Of a DNA stretch of 32,086 nt, positions 30,324 to 32,086 are shown one piece after another. The stretch comes from Chitinophagales bacterium (GTDB lineage: Bacteria; Bacteroidota; Bacteroidia; Chitinophagales; JADIYW01). How positions within the stretch are numbered: the first letter of the stretch is position 1; every line of letters begins with the position of its first letter. Below the pieces are notes generated by a model, which saw only the letters and a list, made by a program, of their open reading frames with translations, searched no databases and was not told the origin of the DNA. Position numbers and translations under genes: made by a program. The stretch spans positions 1 to 32,086 of the forward strand of contig JADLAJ010000360.1 of assembly GCA_020848255.1 (NCBI GenBank), written 5' to 3'.

Positions 30324-32086
30324 ATGAGCGAAACATTAGCCGACGTAAAAAACTTACTCAAAGGCGGTGAGTTTTTAGTTAAAGAATCTAACTTCCAGGA
30401 TGTTTTTACACCGGAAGATTTAAACGAAGAACAGCAAATGATTGTCGATACAGTCGTGTCATTTGTTGATACGGAAATTATTCCGATTTACGACCGAATC
30501 GAACATCAGGAACCGGGCCTTACAGAATCATTACTGATGAAAGCAGGCGAATTAGGCTTGCTGGGCTTAGCTATTCCGGAAGAGTACGGTGGGATGGGAA
30601 AAGACTTTAATACTAATTCATTGTTGATTGAGTATCTGGCTAAATCTCGTTCATTCTCCCTGTCTTTAGGAGCGCATATTGGTATCGGTACTTTACCAAT
30701 TGTTTATTTCGGAAATGAGCATCAAAAAGCACACTATTTGCCAAAACTGGCAAGCGGTGAGTTGAAAGCTTGTTACTGCTTGACTGAACCAAGCTCTGGT
30801 TCGGATGCATTAGGAGCTAAAACAACGGCCATCTTAAATGCAGAAGGAACGCACTATATCGTGAACGGTCAGAAAATGTGGATTACCAATTCCGGTTTCG
30901 CAGATGTATTCATCGTATTCTGTCAGATCGGCGGCGATAAATTCTCCTGCCTGATTTTGGAAAAAGGCATGGAGGGATTGACCCTGGGTGCTGAAGAGAA
31001 AAAAATGGGTATTAAAGGTTCTTCTACCCGTCAGGTGTTTTTAGAAAATGTAAAAGTACCGGTAGAAAACTTACTGGGTGAAATAGGAAAAGGTCATTTA
31101 ATCGCTTTCAACATACTAAACGTAGGCCGTTATAAATTGGCAGCAGGTGTTTTAGGAGGTTCTAAATTAGCCTTGGAACAATCTGCAAAATATGCAGTGG
31201 AACGTCAGCAATTCAAAACGCCGATTGCAACTTTCGGTGCGATACAATATAAGATTGCTGAAATGGCTACTCGCATTTACGCATTGCAAAGTTCTTGCTA
31301 CCGTGCATCCGATATGATTGACAATAAAGAAAAAGAATTGGTGGCACAGGGAAAACCTTATCAGGAAGCCATCATGTTAGCGGCTGAAGAATATGCGATC
31401 GAATGTTCATTGTTAAAATTCATTGGTTCAGAAGTATTAGACTACTGTGTAGATGAAAACGTGCAGGTACACGGTGGTATGGGCTATTCAGAAGAGTTAG
31501 GTGCTGCAGGCGCTTACAGAGATGCGCGCATCAACCGTATTTTTGAAGGTACCAACGAAATCAACCGTTTACTTTCTGTAGACATGTTGCTGAAACGTGC
31601 TATGGGTGGTAAAATTGACATGATGACGCCTGCAATGGCTGTTCAGAAAGAATTAATGAGTGTGCCTGATTTTGGTGGTGATGACGATACAACGCCATTG
31701 GCAGCAGAAGTGAAAGCCATCAAAAATGCTAAAAAAGCAATTTTAATGACAGCGGGTGCAGCCGTACAAAAACTAATGACAAAACTGAAACACGAACAGG
31801 AAATCCTGATGAATGTAGCAGATATGCTGGCAGAAGTATACTCCATGGAGTCTGCGGTATTGCGTACACAGAAATTGATTGCTATCAAAGGTGAAGAAGC
31901 TTGTGCTGCTCAAATTGATATGACTAAAGTATTTATTTCTGATGCTATAGAAAGAGTAAATTTACATGGAAAACATGCCTTACAATCTTTCGGCGAAGGC
32001 GATGAATTGCGTATTATGTTGATGGGCTTGAAACGTTACACGAAATACGAAACATTCAATACAAAAGATGCACGCAGACGTATTGC
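30324..32086 (+). CDS. Acyl-CoA dehydrogenase, long-chain/ACAD9-VLCAD-like, 3'-truncated by window edge
   Basis: Not in the ORF track because no stop lies in the window. From ATG 30324 (MSETLADVKNLLKGGEFL) the frame stays open to base 32086 (587 codons). The flavoenzyme makes the first oxidation step of beta-oxidation. Family features in order: EEYGGMGKDFNTNSLLIEYLAKS, CYCLTEPSSGSDALGAKTTA (FAD/substrate region), WITNSGFADVFIVF, FAD-binding GRYKLAAGVLGGSKLALEQS and ERQQFKTPIATFGAIQYKIAEMATRIY, and VQVHGGMGYSEELGAAGAYRDARINRIFEGTNEINR with the catalytic Glu of FEGT. A long C-terminal extension after ~residue 420 resembles the ACAD9/VLCAD class. Confidence 0.93.
   Translation, partial: MSETLADVKNLLKGGEFLVKESNFQDVFTPEDLNEEQQMIVDTVVSFVDTEIIPIYDRIEHQEPGLTESLLMKAGELGLLGLAIPEEYGGMGKDFNTNSLLIEYLAKSRSFSLSLGAHIGIGTLPIVYFGNEHQKAHYLPKLASGELKACYCLTEPSSGSDALGAKTTAILNAEGTHYIVNGQKMWITNSGFADVFIVFCQIGGDKFSCLILEKGMEGLTLGAEEKKMGIKGSSTRQVFLENVKVPVENLLGEIGKGHLIAFNILNVGRYKLAAGVLGGSKLALEQSAKYAVERQQFKTPIATFGAIQYKIAEMATRIYALQSSCYRASDMIDNKEKELVAQGKPYQEAIMLAAEEYAIECSLLKFIGSEVLDYCVDENVQVHGGMGYSEELGAAGAYRDARINRIFEGTNEINRLLSVDMLLKRAMGGKIDMMTPAMAVQKELMSVPDFGGDDDTTPLAAEVKAIKNAKKAILMTAGAAVQKLMTKLKHEQEILMNVADMLAEVYSMESAVLRTQKLIAIKGEEACAAQIDMTKVFISDAIERVNLHGKHALQSFGEGDELRIMLMGLKRYTKYETFNTKDARRRI

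Overview
The window looks like a chromosomal segment of a member of the Bacteroidota. It is AT-rich and its ribosome-binding sites are weak and A-rich. Several promoter candidates fit the TTG/TAnnTTTG pattern of that phylum. The centrepiece is an alternative complex III (Act) locus fused to an aa3-type cytochrome oxidase locus in the usual Bacteroidota order. The exact genus cannot be named from this sequence; a Chitinophagales/Sphingobacteriales-like relative is a guess.

Layout. (1) 1-1391: 3' part of RNase Y. (2) About 1.4-3.9 kb is an accessory island. It holds an orphan RHS C-terminal tip with an AHH/HNH-like nuclease domain, a likely Imm11/DUF1629-type immunity gene, two ~98-bp direct repeats rich in hairpins, and a ~250-bp MITE-like element with 25-nt terminal inverted repeats. 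A tiny Cys-rich lipoprotein gene follows, ending at a strong bidirectional terminator. (3) 4.2-6.1 kb, minus strand: a sulfide/persulfide-handling operon of a CstB-like persulfide dioxygenase-rhodanese fusion, a DUF6132-like membrane protein and a single-domain rhodanese. (4) 6.3-10.7 kb: housekeeping or poorly known genes (SAM methyltransferase-like, PAP2 phosphatase, vWA protein, rsmG, a lipoprotein) separated by REP-like hairpin repeats. (5) 11.0-27.0 kb, plus strand: one tightly packed run actABCDEF - coxB - coxA - ctaB - coxIII-like - coxIII - coxIV - SCO - DUF420 - small CxxC membrane protein. (6) aroA (27.1-28.3 kb), convergent with a START-domain protein. (7) A divergent pair: a Rieske oxygenase (minus) and an acyl-CoA dehydrogenase cut by the window end (plus), with two palindromes in the intergenic region.

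How the genes work together. The Act complex should oxidise menaquinol and pass electrons through its c-type haems to the CuA site of CoxB and on to the CoxA haem-copper centre. Haem O/A supply (ctaB) and copper delivery (SCO, possibly DUF420 and the CxxC protein) are encoded in the same run, so one transcript could supply most of a respiratory supercomplex and its assembly factors. No separate soluble cytochrome c gene is present in the run. Electron transfer may therefore use the extra N-terminal haem domain of ActA or the ActE lipoprotein haem.

The most unusual observation is that cytochrome oxidase subunit II carries a complete C-terminal OmpA-like domain with both peptidoglycan-contacting residues (Asp and Arg, 15 apart). 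This suggests a terminal oxidase, and perhaps the whole supercomplex, tethered to the cell wall. Other notable points are a six-haem ActA, an in-frame heptanucleotide repeat inside aroA, a cloverleaf-like repeat overlapping the rsmG start codon, and an operator-like architecture upstream of the acyl-CoA dehydrogenase.
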